Below are positions 7,620 through 16,387 of a DNA stretch of 44,176 nucleotides, one piece after another. This stretch comes from an uncultured Parasphingopyxis sp. Lineage in GTDB: Bacteria > Pseudomonadota > Alphaproteobacteria > Sphingomonadales > Sphingomonadaceae. The stretch lies in the NCBI RefSeq assembly GCF_937129435.1, contig NZ_CAKZNF010000081.1, positions 1 to 44,176 on the forward strand, in the 5' to 3' direction. Every line of letters begins with the position of its first letter. Position 1 is the first letter of the stretch. The notes under the pieces are model-generated. The model saw nothing but the letters and a program-made list of their open reading frames with translations, was not told the origin of the DNA and did no database searches. Both the position numbers and the translations under genes were made by a program.

Positions 7620-9422
7620 CTATCGATACAGCCCGTCGAGCCGCTCGTGATACACATTGCGCAAAATATGCCGACGTATCTTCATCGAGGGCGTCATCTG
7701 GTCGTTTTCGATGGTGAAAGCTTCGTCGGCGAGCACGATGCGGCGGACCTTTTCGACCGCGGCGAGGCCCTTGTTCACCCGGTCGACCGCCGCCGATAGC
7801 GGTTTCAGGAATTCCGGGTTGTCGCGCAGAGCGGCGAGGTCGTTCTCCGCGCCATGGTCCTTCGCCCATTGCTTCTGCCAGTCGGCATCGGGCACGATCA
7901 GGCCGACCATATACGGCCGCTTGTCGCCGGCGACCATCGCCTGGCCGATTTCCGGCTCCAGCGTCAGCATCCCCTCGATCCGCTGCGGCGCGATATTGTC
8001 GCCCTTGTCGTTGACGATGATGTCCTTCTTGCGGTCGGTGATGACGAGCCGGCCCTTTTCGTCGAGATGGCCGATATCGCCGGTGTGGAGCCAGCCGTCC
8101 TGCAGCGCGCGCTCGGTCTCTTCGGTGTTGCGCCAATAGCCATTCATGACGAGTTCGCCGCTGACCAGGATTTCGCCGTCTTCGGCGATCCGGATGTCGA
8201 CGCCTTTCAGCGGCGGGCCGACCGTATCCATCTTCAGCCCCGTGCTCGGCCGGTTGCAACTGACGACGGGCGCGGCCTCGGTCTGGCCGTAGCCCTGCAG
8301 CAGCGTCAGCCCCAGCGAATGGAAGAAGGTGCCGATTTCCGGATTGAGCGGCGCGCCGCCCGAGACCAGCGCCTTGATCCGGCCGCCGAAGCGTTCGGAG
8401 ATTTTCGGCCGCAGGATCATGTCGAGCAGCAAATCCATCGGCCGGTCGGTGATCCGCTTCTTCCCGCCGGCCTCGCGCTCGCCGATATCGAGCGCCTTTT
8501 GCAGCAGATAGTTGGAAACCTTGCCCTGGCTTTCCATCGCCTTGAGCAGCCGGGTGCGCAGCACTTCGAACAGCCTCGGCACCACGATCATCAGCGTGGG
8601 GCGCGTTTCGACGATGTCGGCGGCGAGCTTGTCGAGCCCGCGCGAATAATAGATTTGCGCGCCCAATGCGATCGGGAAGAACTGCCCGCCGGTATGTTCA
8701 TAGGCGTGAGAGAGCGGCAGGAAGGAGAGAAAGACCTCCTCGTCCCAGCCGAAATCATTGGCGATGATATCGACGCAGCCTTCGCAATTGGCGAGGATCG
8801 ATCCGTGCGACTGCATGACGCCGCGTGGCGCGCCGCCCGTGCCGCTCGTATAGATGAGGCAGGCCAGATCCTCGCGCGCGAAGTCGCAAGCCGCGGCGCG
8901 CTTTTCGACATCGCACCCTTCGGCGCCGATCAGCGATTCCCAGTCGTGATAATGGATATCGCCGCCCTGCCCGATCCGCATCGGTTCGATCCCGATGACC
9001 ATGCGGCCGTGCCGCGAATTGAGCGCCGCACGCACGACCGTCGTCGCCAGCTTCTGCGTCGAGACGATGATCGCCTTGGCCCGGCTGTCCTCGAGGATAT
9101 GCGCGTGGTCGCGTTCGGTGTTCGTCGTATAGGTCGGAACGGTGACGGCGCCCGCCGCCATGATCGCGAGATCGGCGATGCAGAATTCGGGCCGGTTTTC
9201 GCTGACCAGCATTACCCGGTCGCCCTTTTTGATGCCGAGCCGCTCGAGCGCGTCGGCGAGCGCGCAGACCTGCTCCGCCGCTTCGCGCCAGCTGCGCGAC
9301 TGCCACGTATCGCCCTCCCGGTGCCAGAGGAACGGCGCATCGCCGCGCTCCTTCGCCCGGGTGAAGAACATCGTCAGAAGATTGGGAAAATGTTCGAGCG
9401 CGGTCCGCGAGCGCCTGGCCAT
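7620..9422 (-). CDS. Long-chain acyl-CoA ligase (AMP-binding)
   Basis: A 600-residue adenylate-forming enzyme that activates fatty acids to acyl-CoA through an acyl-AMP. Conserved motifs are LIYTSGTGGAPRGVMQSH (the ATP P-loop, with Gly-Ala in place of the more usual Thr-Gly), LLQGYGQTEAAPV (substrate and adenine binding), DGWLHTGDIGHLDEKG, and LVITDRKKDIIVNDKGDNIAP. The lid-domain Lys near the C-terminus is replaced by the eukaryotic-like long-chain form ending QMTPSMKIRRHIL. Length and motifs fit the FAA1-like long-chain group (COG1022) rather than FadD of E. coli. The ATG at 9422 follows AGAGG. It is divergent from the ggt gene at 9531. Confidence 0.9.
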   Translation of the reverse strand: MARRSRTALEHFPNLLTMFFTRAKERGDAPFLWHREGDTWQSRSWREAAEQVCALADALERLGIKKGDRVMLVSENRPEFCIADLAIMAAGAVTVPTYTTNTERDHAHILEDSRAKAIIVSTQKLATTVVRAALNSRHGRMVIGIEPMRIGQGGDIHYHDWESLIGAEGCDVEKRAAACDFAREDLACLIYTSGTGGAPRGVMQSHGSILANCEGCVDIIANDFGWDEEVFLSFLPLSHAYEHTGGQFFPIALGAQIYYSRGLDKLAADIVETRPTLMIVVPRLFEVLRTRLLKAMESQGKVSNYLLQKALDIGEREAGGKKRITDRPMDLLLDMILRPKISERFGGRIKALVSGGAPLNPEIGTFFHSLGLTLLQGYGQTEAAPVVSCNRPSTGLKMDTVGPPLKGVDIRIAEDGEILVSGELVMNGYWRNTEETERALQDGWLHTGDIGHLDEKGRLVITDRKKDIIVNDKGDNIAPQRIEGMLTLEPEIGQAMVAGDKRPYMVGLIVPDADWQKQWAKDHGAENDLAALRDNPEFLKPLSAAVDRVNKGLAAVEKVRRIVLADEAFTIENDQMTPSMKIRRHILRNVYHERLDGLYR

Positions 9423-9530
9423 GAATTATCCTCTCGGGTCCACAAAGGGATTCTCGTTGCCGCACTTTTAGCGGATTTCGGGCGCAGTGCCAGATGGACA
9501 ATCGGCGCGGGCCTCGCCTAACACGCGGCC

Positions 9531-11264
9531 ATGACATTTTATCGCCTGTTCGCCGCGCTTTGCGCTCTCGCCCTTGCCTCCTGTGCCGCCATGCCGCCAC
9601 CGGACACAGCGCAATCGGCCGCACCGCCCGTGACCGAAGCGCAGGCCGAGACTCTGGTCCAGCCTTTCGTGATCGCGGCCAACCCGCTTGCCGCGCGCGC
9701 CGGTATGGAGGTGTTCGAGCGCGGCGGCAGCGCGGCGGATGCGGCCGTCGCCGTGCAGGCGATGCTGTCGCTCGTCGAGCCGCAAAGTTCCGGCATGGGA
9801 GGCGGTACGTTCATCAACTATTACAACGCCGCCGAGGAAAGCGTCGTCATCTATGACGGCCGCGAGGTGGCGCCCGCGCAGGCAAGCCGGACGATGTTTC
9901 TCGACGCCGATGGCGAGCCTATCGGCTTTCGCGACGCGGTGGTCAGCGGGCGGGCGACCGGCGTTCCCGGTGCGGTCGCCGCGCTGGCGATGGTGCACGA
10001 AGCGCATGGCAGCCTGCCCTGGTCGCAGCTGTTCGGATCGGCCATCGCGACGGCCGATGAGGGCTTTATCGTCAGCCCGCGGCTCGGGCGATTCCTGACG
10101 ATCGATTTTCCGCAGCTTTCGGTGCCCGATGCCGATTCCTATTTCTCGCGACCCGATGGGACGCGGCTGCAGATCGGCGACCGGCTCCGCAATCCCGACT
10201 ATGCCGATTTCCTGCGCCGCCTTGCCGCCAACGGGCCCGATGCGCTCTATCGCGGCGAGACGGCGGCGCGGATCGTCGAGCGGACCCGGCAGGGGCCGCT
10301 GGGCGGCACGATGACCATGGCGGACCTTGCGAACTACCGCCCGGTCGTGCGCGAGCCCGTCTGCCGGCCGTGGCAGGGCTATCGCGTCTGCGTCCCGCCG
10401 CCGCCATCGAGCGGCGTCGGTTTCCTGCAGCTTCTCGGCCTGCTCGACCGCACCGATATCGCCGAGCGCGGGCCGGACGATCCGCAGGCCTGGTACCTGT
10501 TCGCCGAGGCGAGCCGCCTGATGTACGCCGATCGCGACCGCTATGTCGGTGACGTGCCGACGGTGCCGATCGACGGGATGCTCGACCCGGCCTATCTGGA
10601 TAGCCGCGCGGCGCTGATCGGGCCGCGATCGGCGGAGAATGTCGTGGCCGGAACCCCGCCCGGTGCGTCCGAGACCGTCACCGACATGACACGCGAACCG
10701 GCCGGCACATCGCATTTCATCGTCCGCGACGCGCAGGGCAATGTGATCTCGATGACGACGACGGTCGAATCGATCTTCGGCACGGGCCGGATGGTCGACG
10801 GCTTCTTCCTCAACAACCAGCTCACCGATTTCTCGTTCAACCCGTACCAGGCGGACGGCAGCCTCGCCCCCAACGCGGTGGCAAGGGGCAAGCGGCCGCG
10901 CTCCTCGATGATTCCGCTGATCATGGTCGATGGCGAGGGCGCATTCGCGGGCGCGATCGGGTCAGCGGGTGGCAATTCGATCCTCGCCTATGTCGGCAAG
11001 TCGCTCGTCGGCGCGGTACTCTGGGGCTTGCCGATGCAGGACGCGCTGGCGCTCCCCAACCTCGTCGCGCGCAGCAACCGGATCGGCGGCGAAGTCGGCG
11101 ATTTCGATCCGGCAATCGTCGAGGGGCTAGCCGAGCGCGGCATCGACCTCGAACCCGGCCAGGGCGAAGATTCGGGCGTCCATGCCGTCATCATCCGCGA
11201 CGGCGGCCGGGTCGATGGCGGCTACGATCCCCGGCGCGAAGGCGCGGTGCTGGTCGGGGAGTAG
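9531..11264 (+). CDS. ggt: Gamma-glutamyltransferase, lipoprotein form
   Basis: A 577-residue member of the Ntn-hydrolase family that cleaves and transfers the gamma-glutamyl group of glutathione. It is made as a precursor that cuts itself before the nucleophilic Thr; here that is Thr393 in EPAGTSHFIVRD. Large-subunit motifs include GGSAADAAVAVQAMLSLVEP and SSGMGGGTF, and the small subunit ends with GYDPRREGAVLVG. The N-terminus LALASCAAM is a lipobox with Cys18, so the enzyme is probably anchored in the membrane facing the periplasm instead of being soluble there. It may help recover glutathione cysteine, fitting the nearby glutathione-dependent glyoxalases and GST. Confidence 0.93.
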   Translation: MTFYRLFAALCALALASCAAMPPPDTAQSAAPPVTEAQAETLVQPFVIAANPLAARAGMEVFERGGSAADAAVAVQAMLSLVEPQSSGMGGGTFINYYNAAEESVVIYDGREVAPAQASRTMFLDADGEPIGFRDAVVSGRATGVPGAVAALAMVHEAHGSLPWSQLFGSAIATADEGFIVSPRLGRFLTIDFPQLSVPDADSYFSRPDGTRLQIGDRLRNPDYADFLRRLAANGPDALYRGETAARIVERTRQGPLGGTMTMADLANYRPVVREPVCRPWQGYRVCVPPPPSSGVGFLQLLGLLDRTDIAERGPDDPQAWYLFAEASRLMYADRDRYVGDVPTVPIDGMLDPAYLDSRAALIGPRSAENVVAGTPPGASETVTDMTREPAGTSHFIVRDAQGNVISMTTTVESIFGTGRMVDGFFLNNQLTDFSFNPYQADGSLAPNAVARGKRPRSSMIPLIMVDGEGAFAGAIGSAGGNSILAYVGKSLVGAVLWGLPMQDALALPNLVARSNRIGGEVGDFDPAIVEGLAERGIDLEPGQGEDSGVHAVIIRDGGRVDGGYDPRREGAVLVGE

Positions 11265-11275
11265 CGGCCGGCTTC

Positions 11276-11809
11276 CTACTCGGCTTCGGCGCGAACGAGG
11301 TTGAGCGTAGAGGGCGCGCTTTCGCTGCCTTGCCGATAGGTTTCGCTGCGGACGATCCGATCGTCGCCGACAATGGCGATGGCGAGATCGTGCAGCGCCG
11401 ATTCGTCGCCCGAAAGGTCGGTCGCATCGAAAAAGGCGAAGGAAATGGCGTCGTCCGCCTCCCGTTCGGAGAGCATCAGGCGGGGCTGGTTCCCCTGCGG
11501 GCAATAGTGCGTCACCATGAGAGTGGGGCCTGCCAGATGGTATAGCGTCAGCGAATGCGGCCGGTCGCCCGCCATCCATTCTTCAACCAAGGTGGTTCCC
11601 CGGGCGGTCAGGTAGAAATGCACGCGGAGGGCGGAATCGGCATCGTCGGCGTTGCGCCACATGCCGGCGAGTGCGGATAGCCGGGTGAAAGCCTCCTCTG
11701 CTGCGCTTGCGGTCTGTATTTCGTCCGACTCCGCACCGTGTTGCGCGTTTGCGGGTGCCGTGGCCGCACCCAGGGCGCATGCTGCGAGCAGCCTATAGAT
11801 GTTGCGCAT
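11276..11809 (-). CDS. Exported protein of unknown function
   Basis: A 177-residue protein with a Sec signal peptide (MRNIYRLLAACALGAATAPA, cleavage near ANAQ). The mature domain begins with an alpha segment and then has alternating strands (LAGMWRNADDADSALRVHFY, GTTLVEEWMAGDRPHSLTLY, PTLMVTHYCPQGNQPRLML, DAISFAFFDATDL), a pattern reminiscent of small lipocalin-like beta-barrels. No catalytic motif is evident. The start at 11809 follows AAGGAG by 9 nt; a longer frame reaches 11893 but lacks such a site and would overlap pyrD. It begins 40 nt after the pyrD stop and is probably co-transcribed with it. Confidence 0.8.
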   Translation of the reverse strand: MRNIYRLLAACALGAATAPANAQHGAESDEIQTASAAEEAFTRLSALAGMWRNADDADSALRVHFYLTARGTTLVEEWMAGDRPHSLTLYHLAGPTLMVTHYCPQGNQPRLMLSEREADDAISFAFFDATDLSGDESALHDLAIAIVGDDRIVRSETYRQGSESAPSTLNLVRAEAE

Positions 11810-11849
11810 CACGGAATTCTCCTTGTCGTTGCGATCGGGCAAGCGCCGG

Positions 11850-12896
11850 TCATCCGGTGCCAACCGCCTCGGCGATATCCGCAAACCCGTCACGGCGGCG
11901 TAGCCGGTCCATCCCCCTCACGATCCGCTTCGCCAGCCCCGGACCTTCATAGACCAGCGCGCTGTAGAGCTGGACGAGACTCGCCCCGGCCTTGATCCGC
12001 GCCCAGGCTTCCTCTGCGCTGTCGATGCCGCCCGCCGCGATCAGCGGGATCATCCCGCCACAGGCCTTGTGAAAGTCGGCGAGCCGTTGCCGCGCCAGCG
12101 GCGCCAGCGGCGCGCCGGACAGGCCACCGGCCTCTCCGGCATGTTTCGACCTCAGGTCCGGGCGCGAAATCGTCGTGTTGCCGATAATGAGCGCCGCCAC
12201 GCCGTGCATGATCGCGACGCGCACGACGGCGTCGATATCGGCGGGCTCGAGATCGGGCGCGAGCTTCAGGAAGACGGGTGGCCCCCTTTCTCCTCCGGGC
12301 TCGCGCTTCGCATCCATCACCCCCTCGAGCAGCGCCGCCAGCGCGCCCTCGTCCTGCAGCGCGCGCAGGCCGGGCGTATTGGGCGAAGAGACATTGACGG
12401 TCAGATAGTCGGCGACCTTGGCCATCGCCGCCGCTCCCCTGGCATAGTCGCCGATCCGGTCGTCCGAATCCTTGTTCGCGCCGATATTGACGCCGACGAT
12501 CCCCTTTGTGCGATCCCGCCGCGACAACCGGACGAGCGCCGCCTGCTGACCGGCATTGTTGAACCCCATCCGGTTGATGACGCCCCGGTCTTCGGTGAGC
12601 CGGAACAGGCGCGGCTTCGGATTGCCGGGCTGCGGCAAGGGCGTGACCGTCCCGATCTCGACATGGCCGAAGCCGAAGCCGAACATCCGGTCGAAAACTT
12701 CGGCGTCCTTGTCGAAACCCGGGGCGAGGCCGACGGGGTTGGGAAAGCGCAGACCGGCCAGTTCGACCTGCATCGCCGTCGGCGCGGAGTGCGGCGCGCG
12801 GCGGGGCATCGCCTTCAATCCCGCGATGGTCAACCGGTGCGCGCGCTCTCCATCGAGCGTGAAAACGGCCGGCCGGACAAGCGAATAGAGCCCCAT
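11850..12896 (-). CDS. pyrD: Dihydroorotate dehydrogenase (quinone)
   Basis: This membrane-associated FMN enzyme oxidises dihydroorotate to orotate in pyrimidine synthesis, passing electrons to ubiquinone. From 12896 it is 348 residues, the usual class 2 length, with the N-terminal quinone-tunnel helices (MGLYSLVRPAVFTLDGERAH). Signature motifs are LAPGFDKDAEV, the long EIGTVTPLPQPGNPKPRLF, GFNNAG, the catalytic Ser in NVSSPNTPGLR, FLKLAPDL, IIGNTTISRP and the phosphate-binding IPLIAAGGI. A GTG at 12968 would add 24 unconserved residues; the start at 12896 aligns with the family although its ribosome-binding site is weak. Confidence 0.95.
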   Translation of the reverse strand: MGLYSLVRPAVFTLDGERAHRLTIAGLKAMPRRAPHSAPTAMQVELAGLRFPNPVGLAPGFDKDAEVFDRMFGFGFGHVEIGTVTPLPQPGNPKPRLFRLTEDRGVINRMGFNNAGQQAALVRLSRRDRTKGIVGVNIGANKDSDDRIGDYARGAAAMAKVADYLTVNVSSPNTPGLRALQDEGALAALLEGVMDAKREPGGERGPPVFLKLAPDLEPADIDAVVRVAIMHGVAALIIGNTTISRPDLRSKHAGEAGGLSGAPLAPLARQRLADFHKACGGMIPLIAAGGIDSAEEAWARIKAGASLVQLYSALVYEGPGLAKRIVRGMDRLRRRDGFADIAEAVGTG

Positions 12897-12988
12897 GCGC
12901 CGCGCTATGGCACCGGGGGCAAGGCTGGTCAAAGCACCCGGCGACTGGCTAGGGTGGGCGCCTGTCACGATAAACGGAGTCGCAATTC

Positions 12989-14815
12989 ATGGATCGCAGA
13001 TTGTTTCTTTCGACCGCCCTCGCTTTCGGCTGTGTCGCGGTCACCCCGGCAATTGCCCAAAGCGCTGCCGGCGCCGCAGCCGACAGCATGATGCCGCCGC
13101 CGCCCGATGCGCGGCTCGCCGATTTCTTCGAGGCCTATGACGAGGCCGAACTCGCCTTCTCCCCGCTGTCCAAGGCCTATCGCGGCATTCGCGACGAGGA
13201 TTATGGCGAATGGGGCGATTTCAGCGATGCCGATGCCGTTGCAGGGCATGAGCGGCATCAGGCCGCCCTCGCCGAGATGCGCGCCAATTTCGCCGATGCC
13301 GAGCTGAGCGCGGATTCGCGGCTGAGCTATACGCTGTTCGAACGGATGGCCGATCGCAGCTCTCGCGCATTCGAATTCCGCCACAACGATTATGTCTTCG
13401 ACCAGATGAACGGGGCACAGAGCGGGCTGCCGGCCTTCCTCATCAACATCCACCGCGTTTCGGCTAAGGACGACGCCGAAGCCTATGTCAGCCGCCTGGC
13501 GTTGCTGGGTCCGGCGATGGACCAGCTGATCGCCGAAGCCGAAACGCGCGCCGAAAACGGCGTGATGCCGCCCGACTGGGTCTATCCCTATGTGCTGTCG
13601 GACACGCGCAACGTGATCACCGGCGCGCCCTTCGACGACAGCGGCGAGGACGCCCCGCTCTGGGCCGACCTGCAGGAAAAGGTGAACGCGCTCGAGATTT
13701 CCGACGAGGAGAAGGCGGACCTGATCGCGCGCGGGCGGACGGCGCTGCTCGAATCGGTCGGCCCGGCCTATGAGCGGCTGATCGCGATGTTTGAGGCGCA
13801 GCAGCCCAATGCGCCGACCGATGACGGCATCTGGCGCTTCGAGGATGGTGCCGAATATTATGCCGAGCGGCTGCGCAATTACACGACCACCGACTATAGC
13901 GCCGAACAGATTCACCAGATCGGCCTCGACAATGTCGAACGCATCCATGGCCAGATGCGCGCGATCATGGAGCAGGTCGAATATGACGGCACGCTGCAGG
14001 AATTCTTCGAATATCTGCGCACCAACGACGACATGTTCTTCGACACGCGCGAGGAATATCTCGCCGAGGCCAATACCGTGATCGACGCGATGCGCGAGCG
14101 GCTGCCCGAATATTTCGGCACGCTGCCCCAGTCGGACCTGATCGTGAAAGCGGTCGAGGAATTTCGCGAACAATCCGCGGGCAAGGCGTTCTACAACTCG
14201 CCCGCGCCGGACGGGTCGCGCCCCGGCACCTATTACGTCAATCTCTACAATCTGCGCGACATGTCGAAGACCGAGCTCGAGGCGCTGGCCTATCACGAGG
14301 CCGTGCCCGGACATCACCTGCAGCGCGCGATCCAGACCGAGACCGAAGGCCTTCCCGCTTTCCGCCGGTTTGGCGGCTTCACCGCCTATACCGAGGGGTG
14401 GGGCCTCTATGCCGAGGAGCTGGGCAAGGATATGGGCTTCTACACCGATCCCTATTCCGATTTCGGCCGGCTCGGCATGGAACTGTGGCGGGCCTGCCGG
14501 CTCGTCGTCGATACCGGCATCCATCATATGCGCTGGAGCCGCGAACAGGCGATCGAATATCTGTCCGAAAACACGCCCAATCCGGACGGCGACATCCGCA
14601 AGGCGATCGAGCGCTATATCGTCTATCCGGGCCAGGCGACGGCGTACATGATCGGCAAGCTCAAGATCATGGAGCTGCGCCAACGCGCCATGGACGCACT
14701 CGGCGACCGCTTCGACTGGGGTGGTTTCCACGATGCGGTATTGCTGCCCGGGCCGGTCCCGCTCGACCTGTTGGAAGAAAACATCGATGCGTGGATCGCG
14801 GCGCAACAAAGTTAG
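12989..14815 (+). CDS. Exported DUF885 metallopeptidase-like protein
   Basis: A 608-residue protein of the DUF885 family, thought to be zinc peptidases. The N-terminus MDRRLFLSTALAFGCVAVTP has a twin arginine followed by Leu-Phe-Leu, so export may go by Tat, with cleavage near AIAQ. The likely metal site is YHEAVPGHHLQ (about residue 433), an HExxxGHH-type motif, with a downstream acidic residue in TEGWGLYAEELG. The C-terminus YPGQATAYMIGKLKIMELR is typical of the family. The substrate is unknown. It is divergent from pyrD, and a terminator lies about 105 nt after the stop. Confidence 0.9.
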   Translation: MDRRLFLSTALAFGCVAVTPAIAQSAAGAAADSMMPPPPDARLADFFEAYDEAELAFSPLSKAYRGIRDEDYGEWGDFSDADAVAGHERHQAALAEMRANFADAELSADSRLSYTLFERMADRSSRAFEFRHNDYVFDQMNGAQSGLPAFLINIHRVSAKDDAEAYVSRLALLGPAMDQLIAEAETRAENGVMPPDWVYPYVLSDTRNVITGAPFDDSGEDAPLWADLQEKVNALEISDEEKADLIARGRTALLESVGPAYERLIAMFEAQQPNAPTDDGIWRFEDGAEYYAERLRNYTTTDYSAEQIHQIGLDNVERIHGQMRAIMEQVEYDGTLQEFFEYLRTNDDMFFDTREEYLAEANTVIDAMRERLPEYFGTLPQSDLIVKAVEEFREQSAGKAFYNSPAPDGSRPGTYYVNLYNLRDMSKTELEALAYHEAVPGHHLQRAIQTETEGLPAFRRFGGFTAYTEGWGLYAEELGKDMGFYTDPYSDFGRLGMELWRACRLVVDTGIHHMRWSREQAIEYLSENTPNPDGDIRKAIERYIVYPGQATAYMIGKLKIMELRQRAMDALGDRFDWGGFHDAVLLPGPVPLDLLEENIDAWIAAQQS

Positions 14816-14920
14816 GGTAAATAGTCCGATGATGTCGCTTTTATCCAATACGCCGTAGCGGCGACTCGCTATCCGACCCTTGCGACCCGAAGGAAGCCCA
14901 TTCCGGGATTCCTGATCCTA

Positions 14921-14957
14921 ACGGCCTCGATGTTTCGGCATCGGGGCCGTTTTTTTG
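14921..14957 (+). terminator. Rho-independent terminator
   Basis: ACGGCCTCGATG and CATCGGGGCCGT flank a short TTTCGG-containing loop and are followed by seven T. It ends the transcript of the DUF885 gene or of a small RNA in 14816-14957. The remaining stretch 14958-15014 is AT-richer and probably carries the promoter of the next gene. Confidence 0.85.
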
Positions 14958-15014
14958 TTGCTTTTCAAGCCTGATGCGGCACAATGGCGCCATAAAAATA
15001 TATAACGGGACGCA

Positions 15015-15878
15015 TTGGTGGACGATCTTTCCAAATTTTCGTTGGAATACGCTGCGCCTGCCGACGACCTGAAGGAGCTGGTCTCCTCCTTCTATCATTT
15101 TCGTGCCGATGTTGAGGAGACGCGCCAGACGGAACGGGCGGATCGCGCGCAATTCCGGTTCCTGCTGAGCGGGAGCGGCGGATATGAATTCCACGACGGC
15201 AGCTATCACGAATCGTCGCTGATCTCGATCATCGGGCCGACGACCGGCCCCACCATCGGCCATATCAAGGGCCCGCTCGAGATTTTCGGCGCCGGGCTGC
15301 AGCCAGCGGGCTGGGGCACGCTGATGGGCACCGAGGGCCACAAGCATAGCGACAGCCTGATCGACGCGATCGCCGTTTTCGGCGAAGGGCTGCTTCAGGT
15401 GCGTGACGCGCTGATCGCGGCGCCGACCATGGCCGCCAAGGTGGAAATCGCCAATGAATTCGCGCGCGGGCTGCTGAGCCGGGCCGATTCCGCACCCTTC
15501 TGGTTCACGCGGACGGTCGACAAATGGCTGCTCAGCGATGCATCGCCCAAGCTGGAAGACCTGATCGCCGAGACGGGCCTTTCGAAGCGCCAAGTCGAAC
15601 GGATGACCAAGCGGTTCTACGGCGCGACGCCGAAATTGCTCGCGCGCAAGCACCGCGCGCTGCGTGCGGCATCGGCACTCGTCCGCAACGATCCCGAGGG
15701 CGCCGACACCGCCGCCGAGGGTTTTTACGACCAGTCGCACCTGATCCGCGAGCTCAAGCAGTTCACCGGTTTCACCCCCGGCAAGATGCGCGCGTCGCCG
15801 CCCGAGCTGAACCGGCGCGTCGCCGAAGGCCGCAAAGGCCTGTCGGGACAGGTCGATCCGCTCGTTTCCGACAGCTGA
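15015..15878 (+). CDS. AraC-family transcriptional regulator
   Basis: A 287-residue DNA-binding protein. The N-terminal half (about 1-110) looks like the small beta-rich sensor domain often found on AraC proteins of this size (SSFYHFRADVEE ... QFRFLLSGSGGYEFHDG). The C-terminal half (about 165-265) has two helix-turn-helix units, LEDLIAETGLSKRQVERMTKRFYG and AAEGFYDQSHLIRELKQFTGFTPGK, the second being the AraC signature. The effector is unknown. The start is TTG at 15015 (GGGA upstream) or GTG at 15018. It ends 95 nt before the suf regulator, but a link to that operon is not shown. Confidence 0.88.
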   Translation: MVDDLSKFSLEYAAPADDLKELVSSFYHFRADVEETRQTERADRAQFRFLLSGSGGYEFHDGSYHESSLISIIGPTTGPTIGHIKGPLEIFGAGLQPAGWGTLMGTEGHKHSDSLIDAIAVFGEGLLQVRDALIAAPTMAAKVEIANEFARGLLSRADSAPFWFTRTVDKWLLSDASPKLEDLIAETGLSKRQVERMTKRFYGATPKLLARKHRALRAASALVRNDPEGADTAAEGFYDQSHLIRELKQFTGFTPGKMRASPPELNRRVAEGRKGLSGQVDPLVSDS

Positions 15879-15936
15879 TTCTTTCGTTCGCACATGCGGC
15901 AAATGGTTGATTTCCGCTGCGTCATGGCCCAGATCG

Positions 15937-15961
15937 TAATCGGAACGAATCAATCCGATTA
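15937..15961. promoter_or_regulatory. Candidate operator of the suf operon
   Basis: TAATCGGA (15937-15944) and TCCGATTA (15954-15961) are a perfect 8-bp inverted repeat with a 9-bp spacer, ending 12 nt before the ATG of the Rrf2-type regulator gene. Position and symmetry suit a dimeric Rrf2 protein repressing its own operon. The link to this particular regulator is inferred from position. Confidence 0.6.
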
Positions 15962-15973
15962 ACGAAGGGTGTC

Positions 15974-16387
15974 ATGCGTCTTTCCAATATGGCCGACTAT
16001 GCCGTCGTCATGATGAGCGCCGCCGCGCGCCATTGCGGCGGCGCGCGTACGAGCGCTGCCGAACTCGCCGCCGAGACGGGCATTCCCGTGCCCACGGCGC
16101 AGAAGCTCGTCAGCCTGCTGACGCGTGCCGGGCTGTTGCGTTCGATGCGGGGCACGGGCGGCGGGATCAGCCTCGGCCGGCCCGCGGCCTCGATCAGCCT
16201 GGCCGATATCGTCGAGGCCATCGAAGGGCCGATCGCGATGACGGCCTGTGTCGATCAGGGCGCACATGATTGCGGGCTCGAAGCCTGCTGCACCGTCAAG
16301 CCGCATTGGGGCGCCGTCAACCAGGCCGTCCGCGGCGCACTGACCGGCGTCACCCTTGCCAGCCTGTCGCAGGAGGCGCGCGCATGA
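15974..16387 (+). CDS. Rrf2-family Fe-S regulator of the suf operon
   Basis: A 137-residue Rrf2/IscR-type repressor that probably senses iron-sulfur cluster status and controls the downstream suf genes. A winged helix-turn-helix occupies about residues 2-70 ([19 protein letters not shown], then [17 protein letters not shown], the wing). The cluster-binding cysteines Cys92, Cys100, Cys105 and Cys106 are in [16 protein letters not shown]. Length and motif match the 'SUF system Fe-S cluster assembly regulator' group. GAAGGG precedes the ATG. The stop overlaps the sufB start (ATGA), so the regulator is the first gene of the operon. The gene start lies 12 nt after the candidate operator. Confidence 0.93.
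   Translation: MRLSNMADYAVVMMSAAARHCGGARTSAAELAAETGIPVPTAQKLVSLLTRAGLLRSMRGTGGGISLGRPAASISLADIVEAIEGPIAMTACVDQGAHDCGLEACCTVKPHWGAVNQAVRGALTGVTLASLSQEARA

Noticed and set aside
12965..14848. Long open frame on the minus strand opposite the DUF885 gene
   Set aside because: Antisense to a motif-bearing gene; the peptide is Arg/Gly/Asp-rich and looks like codon-bias shadow.
15894..15963. 22-codon frame ending at the suf operator, considered as a leader peptide
   Set aside because: No amino-acid run of regulatory meaning and no ribosome-binding site; the operator palindrome explains the sequence better.
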